20,968 nucleotides of DNA from Marixanthomonas sp963974425 (lineage in GTDB: Bacteria; Bacteroidota; Bacteroidia; Flavobacteriales; Flavobacteriaceae). Both the position numbers and the translations under genes were made by a program. How positions within the stretch are numbered: position 1 is the stretch's first letter; each line of letters begins with the position of its first letter. Below are positions 7,343 through 15,854 of the stretch, piece by piece. A model generated the notes under the pieces. The model saw nothing but the letters and a program-made list of their open reading frames with translations. It searched no databases and was not told where the DNA came from. The stretch spans positions 1 through 20,968 of the forward strand of contig NZ_CAXBCK010000059.1 of assembly GCF_963974425.1 (NCBI RefSeq). The letters run 5' to 3'.

Positions 7343-8284
7343 ATGAAAAAATATACAGGTATTAACGATTTGGATAGCATTGCTGATACCATTCAAGAGG
7401 CTATTAAATTAAAAGAAAATCCGTATCAATTTGAAAAACTAGGGCAGCGCAAAACCTTAGTAATGGTATTCTTTAATGCAAGCTTACGAACGCGATTAAG
7501 TACAGAAAAGGCAGCTAAAAATCTAGGAATGCAAGTGACGGTATTACATGTAAGTGATGCGTGGGAGTTGGAGTTTGAAGAGGGTACGATTATGAACTTA
7601 AATACGTCTGAACATGTAAAAGAAGCTGCTCAGGTTATTTCTCAATATGCAGATGTGATTGCTGTTAGAGCATTTCCGAAGTTAGAAAATAAAGAACAAG
7701 ACGAATCGGAATTTGTAATGAACAGTTTTATAAAATATGCTACGGTGCCTATAGTAAATATGGAAAGCGCTACAGCACATCCGCTACAGGCGTTAACGGA
7801 TGCAATTACTATAGAAGAGTTAAAAACTAAAAAGAAACCAAAAGTTGTCTTGTCGTGGGCACCACATCCAAAAGCATTACCCCATGCCGTAGCTAATTCA
7901 TTTGTACACATGATGCAGGAACTCGATGTTGACTTCTCAATTACACATCCAGAAGGGTATGAATTAAATCCGGCAATCACTAAAAACACTTCAATTAACC
8001 ATAATCAAGAAGAAGCCTTACAAGATGCCGATTTTGTGTACACTAAAAACTGGAGTAATTATAAAGCGTATGGAAAAGTTACGTCTCAGGATCCAAAATG
8101 GATGATTACAAAAGAAAAGTTGGGAAAAGCTAAGTTTATGCATTGTTTGCCGGTAAGAAGAAACGTTGTTGTAGCAGATGCGGTGCTAGATAGTGATCGT
8201 TCGTTGGTCATACATCAAACCAATAACAGAACCTTCGCGGCACAAATTGTATTGAAAAAACTGTTAGAAAATAGCGCATCATGA
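7343..8284 (+). CDS. argF': N-succinylornithine transcarbamylase (SOTCase-type ArgF')
   Basis: Transfers the carbamoyl group from carbamoyl phosphate to an N-acylated ornithine. The carbamoyl-phosphate loop is SLRTR (47-51); HPLQ and HCLPVRR (about 265-271) complete the active site. The protein aligns along its length, from memory, with Bacteroides fragilis SOTCase and more weakly with Xanthomonas AOTCase. The residue known to set specificity (Pro90 in SOTCase, Glu92 in AOTCase) is Ser89 here, in NTSEH. Published mutants of AOTCase with Ser at that site became SOTCases, so a succinyl substrate is predicted. An ordinary OTCase would instead carry the ornithine-binding SMG motif, absent here. 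Its stop overlaps the argB start (ATGA). Confidence 0.93.
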   Translation: MKKYTGINDLDSIADTIQEAIKLKENPYQFEKLGQRKTLVMVFFNASLRTRLSTEKAAKNLGMQVTVLHVSDAWELEFEEGTIMNLNTSEHVKEAAQVISQYADVIAVRAFPKLENKEQDESEFVMNSFIKYATVPIVNMESATAHPLQALTDAITIEELKTKKKPKVVLSWAPHPKALPHAVANSFVHMMQELDVDFSITHPEGYELNPAITKNTSINHNQEEALQDADFVYTKNWSNYKAYGKVTSQDPKWMITKEKLGKAKFMHCLPVRRNVVVADAVLDSDRSLVIHQTNNRTFAAQIVLKKLLENSAS

Positions 8285-9060
8285 AAACACTAAAAGTAAT
8301 AAAAATAGGAGGGAATAGTATAGACGATGCCACTTCTTTACAGGAATTTTTGAACGTTTTTTGTACTGTTAAAGGCCCTAAAATACTCGTACACGGTGGT
8401 GGTAAAATAGTAACCAACGTATCGAAAAAGATGCAGATGGAAGTTACTATTGTGGATGGCCGAAGGGTTACCAATGCGGAGACCTTAGATATCATTACAA
8501 TGGTATATGCTGGGAAAATTAATAAAAATATCATTGCATCCCTTCAACAAAAAGGTTGTAAATCAGTTGGATTTACTGGAGCAGATGGAAATACGATTGT
8601 CTCAAAACAAAGAGAAGTGAAAGATCTTGATTATGGTTTTGTAGGCGATGTGATAAAGGTAAATACCTCAATTTTAGAAGTGTTGTTAGATGCTGGGGTA
8701 ACTCCCGTTTTTTCAGCAATTACACATAACGAAAAGGGACAATTATTAAACACCAATGCAGATACTATTGCTTCGGAATTAGCCATTGCTTTTGCAGAAA
8801 AATACCACACAGAATTGTATTACTGTTTTGAAAAAAACGGGGTGTTATTAGATGTAAACAAGGCGGATTCGGTGATTGAAAAAATAAATCGTAACGAGTA
8901 TAAAAGATTGTTAGACAATCAAATTATTGCAGACGGGATGCTACCTAAACTCAATAACTGCTTTCATGCTATAGAGCAAAAAGTTCAAAAAGTCTGTATA
9001 GGAACCCCGAAAATGCTTTCTAATAAAAATGTAAAATGCACAAGCATAGCAAACTCATGA
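8281..9060 (+). CDS. argB: N-acetylglutamate (or N-succinylglutamate) kinase
   Basis: Amino-acid-kinase-fold enzyme that phosphorylates the gamma-carboxylate of N-acylglutamate. KIGGN (8-12), VHGGGK (39-44) and NADTIASELA (about 158-167) mark the nucleotide and substrate sites. At 259 residues it has the length of the E. coli type and lacks the N-terminal helix that makes longer ArgB enzymes sensitive to arginine, so feedback inhibition of that kind is not expected. The start overlaps the transcarbamylase stop and the stop overlaps the argE start. Whether the acyl group is acetyl or succinyl follows from the neighbours, not from this sequence. Confidence 0.92.
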   Translation: MKTLKVIKIGGNSIDDATSLQEFLNVFCTVKGPKILVHGGGKIVTNVSKKMQMEVTIVDGRRVTNAETLDIITMVYAGKINKNIIASLQQKGCKSVGFTGADGNTIVSKQREVKDLDYGFVGDVIKVNTSILEVLLDAGVTPVFSAITHNEKGQLLNTNADTIASELAIAFAEKYHTELYYCFEKNGVLLDVNKADSVIEKINRNEYKRLLDNQIIADGMLPKLNNCFHAIEQKVQKVCIGTPKMLSNKNVKCTSIANS

Positions 9061-10127
9061 AAACGCTACAAGAACTAACAGGAGAAGCAATAGAGCTATT
9101 AAAACAACTAATAGAAACACCCTCTTTTTCAGGAGAAGAGGGGGAAACGGCCTTGCTTATAGAAAAATGGTTTGTAGATCATACGATTACATATAAAAGA
9201 AATAGGCACAACGTGTGGGCAGTCAATAAACATTTTGATGCTTCCAAACCAACAGTATTATTAAACTCACACCACGATACAGTGAAACCAAATAACGGAT
9301 ACACAAAAGATCCTTTAAAATCGATTGTAGAAGGTGAAAAACTATATGGATTAGGAAGTAATGATGCTGGGGGCTGTTTAGTGTCTTTAATGGCGGTATT
9401 TACTCATTTTTATAACCATAAAAACTTAAAATATAATTTGGTTATAGTCGCTTCTGCAGAAGAAGAAAATAGTGGGGATAATGGATTAAATAGTATGTTG
9501 CCTATTATTCCTAAAATTGAGGTTGCTATCGTTGGAGAGCCAACATTAATGAACGTAGCCGTAGCTGAAAAAGGCCTAGTTGTTTTTGATGCCGAAGTAA
9601 AAGGAAGACCCAGTCATGCGGCTCATATAAATTCAAATAACGCGATTTATAATACCATTCCTGTTTTAAAATGGTTTCAAGATTTCAAGTTTGAAAAGAC
9701 TTCAGATACGTTAGGAGATGTAAAAATGACCGTTACACAAATCCATGCCGGAAAACAACACAACGCCGTGCCTGCACATGTAAAACTGGTGATCGATGTA
9801 CGAGTAAACGATAGGTACTCCAATCAAGATATTGTTGCCATCCTGCAAGAACATGCTCCTTGTGATAAAATTACCCCAAGAGGATTAAAATTAAATTCCT
9901 CATCTATTCCTATCGAACATGAATTGGTGCAAGCCGGAATTGCTTTAGGAAGAAAAACCTATGGCTCACCAACCTTATCAGATCAAGCAACCTTAACCTG
10001 CCCATCTTTAAAGTTAGGGCCTGGTGATAGTGCACGATCTCATTCAGCAGATGAATTTATTTACATTCACGAAATTAAGGAAGGAATAAAAATATACATC
10101 GATTTACTGAATAAAGTTATAGTATAA
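9057..10127 (+). CDS. argE: M20-family N-acylcitrulline / N-acetylornithine deacylase
   Basis: Zinc-dependent M20 peptidase-family amidohydrolase. Residues: HHDTV (72-76) with a metal-binding HxD, SNDAGG (102 on) with the bridging aspartate, AEEENSG (134-140) with the catalytic glutamate pair, GEPT near 160, and a final metal histidine in SHSADEF near the C-terminus. In this operon carbamoylation comes before deblocking, so the likely substrate is N-succinyl- or N-acetyl-citrulline rather than acetylornithine. The start is set at the ATG at 9057, giving the same four-base ATGA overlap used elsewhere in the operon; an in-frame ATG at 9036 would add seven residues and lie wholly inside argB. 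Confidence 0.9.
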   Translation: MKTLQELTGEAIELLKQLIETPSFSGEEGETALLIEKWFVDHTITYKRNRHNVWAVNKHFDASKPTVLLNSHHDTVKPNNGYTKDPLKSIVEGEKLYGLGSNDAGGCLVSLMAVFTHFYNHKNLKYNLVIVASAEEENSGDNGLNSMLPIIPKIEVAIVGEPTLMNVAVAEKGLVVFDAEVKGRPSHAAHINSNNAIYNTIPVLKWFQDFKFEKTSDTLGDVKMTVTQIHAGKQHNAVPAHVKLVIDVRVNDRYSNQDIVAILQEHAPCDKITPRGLKLNSSSIPIEHELVQAGIALGRKTYGSPTLSDQATLTCPSLKLGPGDSARSHSADEFIYIHEIKEGIKIYIDLLNKVIV

Positions 10128-10163
10128 AAAAGTAAAATAATCAACAGTATAAAAAGAACACAA

Positions 10164-11435
10164 ATGAAACTTTGGGATAAAGGAATAGCTATAGACAAAA
10201 AAATTGAACAATTTACGGTTGGAAACGATAGGAAAATCGATATGCATATTGCTAAATATGACGTACAAGCATCTATTGCACATGCCAAAATGTTGCACAA
10301 AATTAAGATTATTAATGCAACTGAATTAGCCCAGTTAGTAGAAGGCTTACAAGAATTACAAACCGAAATTGAAAACAATACCTTTGTTATAGAAGCGAGT
10401 TTTGAGGATGTACATTCTAAAATTGAATTCGAACTAACAAAAAAATACGGTGACGTAGGGAAGAAAATACATACGGCACGATCAAGAAACGACCAAGTGT
10501 TAGTAGCCCTCCATCTGTATTACAAAGATAATTTGCTGACAATAAAAGATAAAACGAAAACGTTTTTCGATACGCTTTTAGCCTTAGCAGAAACGCATAA
10601 AAACCAAGTGCTACCGGGCTACACACATTTACAAGTAGCCATGCCTTCCTCTTTCGGTTTATGGTTTTCTGCGTATGCAGAACTTTTGGTAGATGATGTG
10701 TACATGCTAAATGCCGCCTTAAAAACAGTAGATCAAAATCCGTTGGGATCTGCAGCAGGATACGGAAGCTCTTTTCCTATTGATAGAGCATATACCACCA
10801 AAGAGATGGGCTTTGCTACCTTAAAATATAATGTGGTTGCTGCACAGTTGGGCAGAGGTAAAAACGAGCGGACTATTGCCGCTGCGTTTGTCGGTCTGGC
10901 AAATACCCTGTCTAGATTTGCGATGGATATTTGTTTGTATATGAGTCAAAACTTCGGATTTATTTCTTTTCCAGATGAACTGACTACCGGGAGCAGTATT
11001 ATGCCGCACAAGAAAAACCCAGATGTTTTCGAACTGATAAGAGGAAAATGCAATAAAATACAAGCCTTACAATCTGAAATGATTTTAATTACCAATAACT
11101 TACCAAGTGGGTATCATAGAGACTTTCAGCTATTAAAAGAGAATATGATTGCCGCTTTTGAAGAACTTAAAACGATGTTAGAAATTTTTAATTTTTCCAT
11201 CAAACAAATGGAGGTTCATGACATCAATGTAACGGATGAAAAATATAAATACTTATTTACCGTAGATAGTATTAATAATCTGGTGGCAGATGGAATGTCT
11301 TTTAGAGAAGCATATCAACAAGTAGGAGCAGAAGTAGTATCTGGAACCTATAAAGGAGAGGCTTCAAAAGCGCATAGCCACATAGGAAGTATTCATAACT
11401 TATGTTTAGAAAACATTAAAAATAAGTTTGAATAA
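10164..11435 (+). CDS. argH: Argininosuccinate lyase
   Basis: Last step: splits argininosuccinate to arginine and fumarate. Fumarase/aspartase superfamily, with SRNDQV (107-112), GYTHLQ (152-157) and the signature GSSIMPHKKNP (276-286), which carries the catalytic serine loop. At 423 residues it is somewhat shorter than many ArgH proteins (about 460), with a compact C-terminal region. It follows argE after 36 bases, the largest gap in the operon, and is the last gene. A T run at 11453-11461 lies just beyond the stop. Confidence 0.95.
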   Translation: MKLWDKGIAIDKKIEQFTVGNDRKIDMHIAKYDVQASIAHAKMLHKIKIINATELAQLVEGLQELQTEIENNTFVIEASFEDVHSKIEFELTKKYGDVGKKIHTARSRNDQVLVALHLYYKDNLLTIKDKTKTFFDTLLALAETHKNQVLPGYTHLQVAMPSSFGLWFSAYAELLVDDVYMLNAALKTVDQNPLGSAAGYGSSFPIDRAYTTKEMGFATLKYNVVAAQLGRGKNERTIAAAFVGLANTLSRFAMDICLYMSQNFGFISFPDELTTGSSIMPHKKNPDVFELIRGKCNKIQALQSEMILITNNLPSGYHRDFQLLKENMIAAFEELKTMLEIFNFSIKQMEVHDINVTDEKYKYLFTVDSINNLVADGMSFREAYQQVGAEVVSGTYKGEASKAHSHIGSIHNLCLENIKNKFE

Positions 11436-11452
11436 AATAGGATTTCTGTTTG

Positions 11453-11461
11453 TTTTTTTTT
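11453..11461 (+). terminator. T run after argH, possible end of the arginine operon transcript
   Basis: Nine consecutive T residues begin 17 bases past the argH stop. Only a weak AAAT-AGG-ATTT pairing precedes them, so this is a poor intrinsic terminator on its own. Position after the last gene of the operon is the main support. Confidence 0.25.
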
Positions 11462-11488
11462 CTCGAAATTCCCCTAAAAACCTTTGGA

Positions 11489-11722
11489 TTAGGTGTTCCA
11501 CCTAGTAATACAACAAAAACGGTTCTCCTTTAGGTAAACGTATGGCGTTGCTCTTTTGTTGATGATGCGTTTAGCAATGCCTACGGCTTGTTCCTTATTC
11601 TCGATGAGAACAACAGCCCTGGGGGCAGAACAATCACCTCCATATTTCAGTTTTTGTTCTTCCTCCAGTGACATTCTCCTATAGGGCCATTGTAAAACAG
11701 GTTCAAGTAGGGGAACTATTAT
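11489..11722 (-). pseudogene. Decayed fragment of an unrecognised gene
   Basis: A frame stays open for 77 codons on the - strand; an ATG at 11674 would give 61 residues. The part before that ATG (PLLEPVLQWPYRR) also reads like protein, so the true start is probably lost. It contains KYGGDCSAPRAVV and a helix-strand pattern, ending CCITRWNT. After a T-rich stretch near 11515, a neighbouring frame continues as VVLLGGTPNPKVF, suggesting a one-base frameshift. I do not recognise the family. It lies between two convergent operons, a usual place for leftover DNA. Confidence 0.45.
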
Positions 11723-11728
11723 TTAAGT

Positions 11729-11751
11729 ACCGTTAAAAATTAATATACGGT
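11729..11751 (-). terminator. Hairpin downstream of the aldehyde dehydrogenase gene
   Basis: ACCGT (11729-11733) and ACGGT (11747-11751) form a 5-bp stem starting 6 bases past the stop of the last gene of the catabolic operon. The loop is AT-rich and there is no strong T tail, so termination is only a suggestion. Confidence 0.3.
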
Positions 11752-11757
11752 CATAGT

Positions 11758-13239
11758 TTATAAAACACCACCAATACATACATACTTTATTTCTAAATAC
11801 TCATCCATACCATATTTAGATCCTTCACGACCATTTCCACTTTCTTTAATACCTCCAAATGGGGCTACTGTTGTAGATATCATACCTGTATTTATACCTA
11901 CCATACCGTATTCTAAGCCCTCGGAAACCCTCCATATTTTAGCGTAGTCATTCGAATAGAAATAAGATGCTAAACCATAAGGTGTATCATTAGCCATTTT
12001 AACTACTTCAGCTTCGTCCTTAAACCTTATTATAGGAGCTATGGATCCAAATATTTCATTTCTACATATTTCCATACTATTAGTAACGTTAGTTAAAATA
12101 GTAGGAGGATAAAAGTTTTCCTTATCGGCAATTTTTTCACCCCCGGTAATTAATTTAGCACCTTCACCTACAGCATTTTTAACCAAACCATCAATAAACG
12201 TTACGGCATCGCTATTTATTAAGGGGCCTATGGCTGTTTCTTCGTCCAAGCCCGACCCCATTTTTAATTTGTTAACAGCAACTGTAAACTTATCGACAAA
12301 GGTTTGGTATACGTTATCATGAACAAAAATTCTATTTGTACAAACACAAGTCTGACCTGCATTTCTGTATTTTGAAGCGATTGCACCACGTACAGCATTA
12401 TCAATATTGGCATCTTCAAATACAATAAAAGGCGCATTTCCACCCAGTTCCATGGAAACTTTTTTCACTGTATCGGAACATTGACGCATAAGTGTTTTCC
12501 CAACCTTAGTAGATCCAGTAAAAGACAGTTTACGCACTATAGGGTTAGCTGTAAGTTCATCACCTATTTCTTTGGCTGTATCTGAAGTTATCACGTTAAA
12601 AACTCCTTTAGGAAATCCAGCTTTCTCAACCAACGCGGCCAATGCTAAGGCAGATAATGGGGTTTGATGGGCAGGCTTAATAACAACGGTACATCCGGCG
12701 GCAAGAGCTGGGGCAATTTTACGTGTTATCATGGCATTTGGAAAATTCCAAGGTGTAATAGCTGCAACAACACCAACAGCTTGTTTAAGTGTTATAATTC
12801 GTTTATCATGACCATGAGAAGGAATCGTATCTCCATATGTTCTCTTGGCTTCTTCGGCAAACCACTCTATAAATGAGGCTCCGTATTTTATTTCACCTCT
12901 CGATTCAACTAAAGGTTTACCTTGCTCTAGAGTTAATAGCTGTGCTAATTCTTCTATATGATCCAACTGTAGTTGATACAGTTTTTTTAATAGCCTAGAA
13001 CGCTCTTCAGCCGTAGTTTTACTCCAAGTTTTAAAAGCCTCGTTCGCACTATCGATGGCTTTTTTAGTTTCTGAGCCTCCCAAATTCGCAACATTAGCAA
13101 TAACAGAATTGTCAAAAGGGTTGGTAACTTCAAATGTAGATTCATTTTCCGAAGACACCCAAACTCCATTAATAAAAGACTTAGTACGCAGCAAACCATT
13201 ACATTGATTTTCTATTGCGTTTTTTATATCTATTTTCAT
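11758..13239 (-). CDS. gabD: NAD(P)-dependent succinate-semialdehyde-type aldehyde dehydrogenase
   Basis: ALDH-superfamily enzyme of 493 residues. The cofactor region has TPWNFPNAM (162-170) and FTGSTKVGK (240-248); the catalytic general base is E264 in MELGGNAPF, and the nucleophile is C298 in AGQTCVCTN, with the second nearby Cys (C300) typical of GabD proteins. Best read as oxidation of succinate semialdehyde to succinate; glutarate semialdehyde is the main alternative, as C4 and C5 enzymes are hard to separate. It is the last gene of the operon, 31 bases after the permease. The start is preceded by AAGGAA, one of the better ribosome sites in the window. Context with GabT and an iron alcohol dehydrogenase supports the call. 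Confidence 0.88.
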   Translation of the reverse strand: MKIDIKNAIENQCNGLLRTKSFINGVWVSSENESTFEVTNPFDNSVIANVANLGGSETKKAIDSANEAFKTWSKTTAEERSRLLKKLYQLQLDHIEELAQLLTLEQGKPLVESRGEIKYGASFIEWFAEEAKRTYGDTIPSHGHDKRIITLKQAVGVVAAITPWNFPNAMITRKIAPALAAGCTVVIKPAHQTPLSALALAALVEKAGFPKGVFNVITSDTAKEIGDELTANPIVRKLSFTGSTKVGKTLMRQCSDTVKKVSMELGGNAPFIVFEDANIDNAVRGAIASKYRNAGQTCVCTNRIFVHDNVYQTFVDKFTVAVNKLKMGSGLDEETAIGPLINSDAVTFIDGLVKNAVGEGAKLITGGEKIADKENFYPPTILTNVTNSMEICRNEIFGSIAPIIRFKDEAEVVKMANDTPYGLASYFYSNDYAKIWRVSEGLEYGMVGINTGMISTTVAPFGGIKESGNGREGSKYGMDEYLEIKYVCIGGVL

Positions 13240-13270
13240 TATTTCCTTCTTTTTTTTTTACTACTTTTTT

Positions 13271-14623
13271 TTATAAATCTTTTTCTTGTTCTTTAAAAAA
13301 ATCAATCCCATAAATTAAAAAGGTTAGTAAAATTCCCGCAACAAAAGCCCAAGTAGCGCCTTTTGTAACTAGAACTCCTGCTATTACACCGGCGATACCT
13401 AAATCTTTTTTACTCTTGGCTTCCATTACTCCAATTCTAAAACTAACAAAACCTTGAATTAATAGTGTTAAGGCTAGTGCTATCCCTAAAATAGGTTTCA
13501 CCAAACTAACGATAGGTAAGAACAAGAGTCCCACGTTGGTACCCCACCGAAATGAACCAGATCCACCAAAGATGGAGGTCATTGATTTTTTTCCCTTTTT
13601 ATAGCGTTCAATAATTACAATATGCATTGCCGACCAAAGCGGACCAGACATGGTGATATCAGGACCAAAAATGCTCATGAGCATATTACGACCTCCAAAA
13701 ATTAAATGAGCTCGATTGGCATCATAATCAATCTTTTCGTCTGCTCTAATTTCATCGGCTTCTTCTAGTATAGCTTTACTTTGAAGCACATCACCAAACA
13801 AAACGATATAGGCAGCAAAAGCTGTTGGTATGGAGGTAAGAAACATGCTAAGCGGGGGAAGCCCTACACCAAAAACGGTATACTCACTAAACATGAGTGA
13901 AAAATTTGGCTGGGTAATACCCCATTCAATAGTTGGCCAGGGCGCTTCATTTAATAATGGAGCAATTACCACCGCTAAAATAATGATCGGGAAAATACCT
14001 AAATTACCAATGTTCCTCCAAAAGGGACGCTTCGCAGTTAATTTTGCAAAGTGTTTAGAAAAAATTAAATAAAATGCGATTCCTACAGCAATACTAATTG
14101 ACAACGGAAATAAATCAAAACGGCCTCCTTCCTTAAAAACAACCATAATTGCTGCAATACCCGCACCGAGGATAACACCAGATTTTATCGCCTGCGGAAT
14201 AATTTGAACAACCTTAGAAGCCAAGCGTGTCGACCCTAAAACAACCGCCAATATACCGAGGGTCATTTGAAAAGATATTAATGCATGAACCCTATCGGGG
14301 CCCACAGGAAATAGCTCTACATAAGCTATTAGCAACGGGATGGCTGGTGTAATCCAACCGGGAACAACAGGGTCTCCCAGTAAATGATGTGTTAAGTATA
14401 ATAAACCATTTAGCATTACAATTGCGATAGCGGCTTCAAATGGCATATCTAATAGGTCTACCATAAGAGGGATAGCAGCCAAATCAACCGCACACATTAA
14501 AAGTCCTTGAAAAAAATCAGGTAACTCAAAGCGATAATGGATGAAAGGCAAACGTAATTTGAAAGGTCCTAGGGGAATAAATGGAGCTTCTTCTCCATTT
14601 ACATGATTTTTCCAACGATTCAT
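13271..14623 (-). CDS. Multi-pass inner-membrane permease, NCS2/SulP-like
   Basis: About 450 residues with roughly 10-12 hydrophobic segments. Features reminiscent of NCS2 and related UraA-fold carriers: a long hydrophobic N-terminal region with PGWITPAIPLL, and VVQIIPQAIKSGVILGAG, similar to the IPxxVxxG segment before a transmembrane helix. An acidic loop (LEEADEIRADEKIDYD) precedes the conserved-looking GPDITMSGPLWSAMH. I cannot match it to a named family with certainty; it may be a little-studied carrier group. The start at 14623 (MNRWKNHVNGEE) is preferred over an upstream in-frame ATG at 14677 that adds a lysine-rich 18-residue leader. Set inside a catabolic operon, it most likely imports the substrate or the product of the periplasmic hydrolase. 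Confidence 0.7.
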   Translation of the reverse strand: MNRWKNHVNGEEAPFIPLGPFKLRLPFIHYRFELPDFFQGLLMCAVDLAAIPLMVDLLDMPFEAAIAIVMLNGLLYLTHHLLGDPVVPGWITPAIPLLIAYVELFPVGPDRVHALISFQMTLGILAVVLGSTRLASKVVQIIPQAIKSGVILGAGIAAIMVVFKEGGRFDLFPLSISIAVGIAFYLIFSKHFAKLTAKRPFWRNIGNLGIFPIIILAVVIAPLLNEAPWPTIEWGITQPNFSLMFSEYTVFGVGLPPLSMFLTSIPTAFAAYIVLFGDVLQSKAILEEADEIRADEKIDYDANRAHLIFGGRNMLMSIFGPDITMSGPLWSAMHIVIIERYKKGKKSMTSIFGGSGSFRWGTNVGLLFLPIVSLVKPILGIALALTLLIQGFVSFRIGVMEAKSKKDLGIAGVIAGVLVTKGATWAFVAGILLTFLIYGIDFFKEQEKDL

Positions 14624-14690
14624 TTCTATGTTTTTATTTTTAATTGTATCAAACAATTTACACAGCGTTATGTACAAGCTGTTTTACTTG

Positions 14691-15839
14691 TTAATAGGCA
14701 GATTTGTAGATTGCTAAAATATCTTGTTCAGATAATTGTCTCGGGTTATTTCGTAACAAACGATCTATCTGTATCGCATCTGCCGCTAATTCGGGCAAAA
14801 TAGATTCAGGAATATCAAACGAACTTATTTTTTGAGGAATCTCAACATCGCTACAAATTTTATGAAGACGTGTAATCACCAAATCGGCTGCCTGTTCATT
14901 CGTTTTGTCAACTAGATTTTCGTCAAAGGCTTCAGCAATATCTCTAAAACGTTCAACACATGCCATTTTATTCCATTCCATTACATAGGGTAGCAATAGC
15001 GAATTACTAACCCCGTGAGATATATGAAACCTTCCGCCTAATGGATAGGCTAGGGCGTGAACAGCACCTACTCCTGCATTGCCAAAGGCCATTCCTGCTA
15101 ACAAACTACCCATAGCCATATCTTCTCTAGCATCTATGTTGCTTGGTTGCGCATATGCTTTTGGCAAACTGTTAATTATAAGCTTCATGGCTTTAAGCGA
15201 GAGCGCGTCTGTTATCTCATTTGAATGAGTAGACAAATAGGCCTCAATGGCATGTACGAGCGCATCTATGCCACTGGCGGCAGTTATTTTTTTAGGACAA
15301 CTAAGAGTCATTATCGGATCTACTAAAGCAACGTCTACAAGTAAATGATTACTAACAATCCCTTTTTTAACTTGAGCTTGTGTATCGGAGAGGATACCAA
15401 TATTAGTAACTTCAGATCCTGTTCCTGCGGTTGTAGGAATAACGATTATTGGGGTGTTTCTTCCCGGAACTTTGTCTTCACCAAACAGACTGGCCAAAGG
15501 GCCATCATATTCAGCATAGACCGCCATGATTTTAGCGGTATCTAAGACACTACCCCCACCAACAGCTATAATACCATCGTGTTTTGAGTTTAAGAATGCT
15601 TTTTTACAGGCCTCTACAATGACCATTTCTGGTTCAGGAGCCACATGATCATATATAGTAAAGGTATTATCTTCTAATAAAGAGGTTACAATTTCAAGAG
15701 TTCCTGAGTTTCGAATCCCTTTATCTGTTACGATAAAGGGATTGTTCATACCCAGTTTATTCATGTAGTCTTTTAACTCTTGTATTGATTCTCGGCCCAC
15801 TGCAACTTCGTGTGCCGATTTAAATTTTGCTACACTCAT
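14691..15839 (-). CDS. Iron-containing alcohol dehydrogenase (candidate 4-hydroxybutyrate dehydrogenase)
   Basis: Group III metal-dependent alcohol dehydrogenase of 382 residues. The NAD(P) motif GGGSVLDTAK is at 94-103, and the four expected iron ligands are all present: D192 and H196 (GIDALVHAIEAY), H261 (VHALAYPLG) and H275 (SHGVSNS). The family covers many alcohols, including 1,2-propanediol, 4-hydroxybutyrate and butanol. Its place beside a GabT and a GabD suggests it converts 4-hydroxybutyrate to succinate semialdehyde, or works in reverse; this is contextual. It is separated from the cyclase gene by 15 bases, so the two are co-transcribed. Confidence 0.88.
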   Translation of the reverse strand: MSVAKFKSAHEVAVGRESIQELKDYMNKLGMNNPFIVTDKGIRNSGTLEIVTSLLEDNTFTIYDHVAPEPEMVIVEACKKAFLNSKHDGIIAVGGGSVLDTAKIMAVYAEYDGPLASLFGEDKVPGRNTPIIVIPTTAGTGSEVTNIGILSDTQAQVKKGIVSNHLLVDVALVDPIMTLSCPKKITAASGIDALVHAIEAYLSTHSNEITDALSLKAMKLIINSLPKAYAQPSNIDAREDMAMGSLLAGMAFGNAGVGAVHALAYPLGGRFHISHGVSNSLLLPYVMEWNKMACVERFRDIAEAFDENLVDKTNEQAADLVITRLHKICSDVEIPQKISSFDIPESILPELAADAIQIDRLLRNNPRQLSEQDILAIYKSAY

Positions 15840-15854
15840 AATATCTATGTTTAT

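Noticed and set aside
7642..7989. Long open frame on the - strand inside the transcarbamylase gene
   Set aside because: It lies wholly within a well-supported gene and its translation (Cys/Ser-rich, no motif) looks like an antisense shadow.
8281..9060. ArgB as an arginine-inhibited type
   Set aside because: The N-terminal arginine-binding helix of feedback-sensitive enzymes is missing; the protein begins directly at the kinase fold.
11490..11504. TAGGTG-TTC-CACCTA hairpin as a terminator
   Set aside because: The three-base loop and lack of a T run make it a poor terminator; it lies inside the decayed gene fragment and may be chance.
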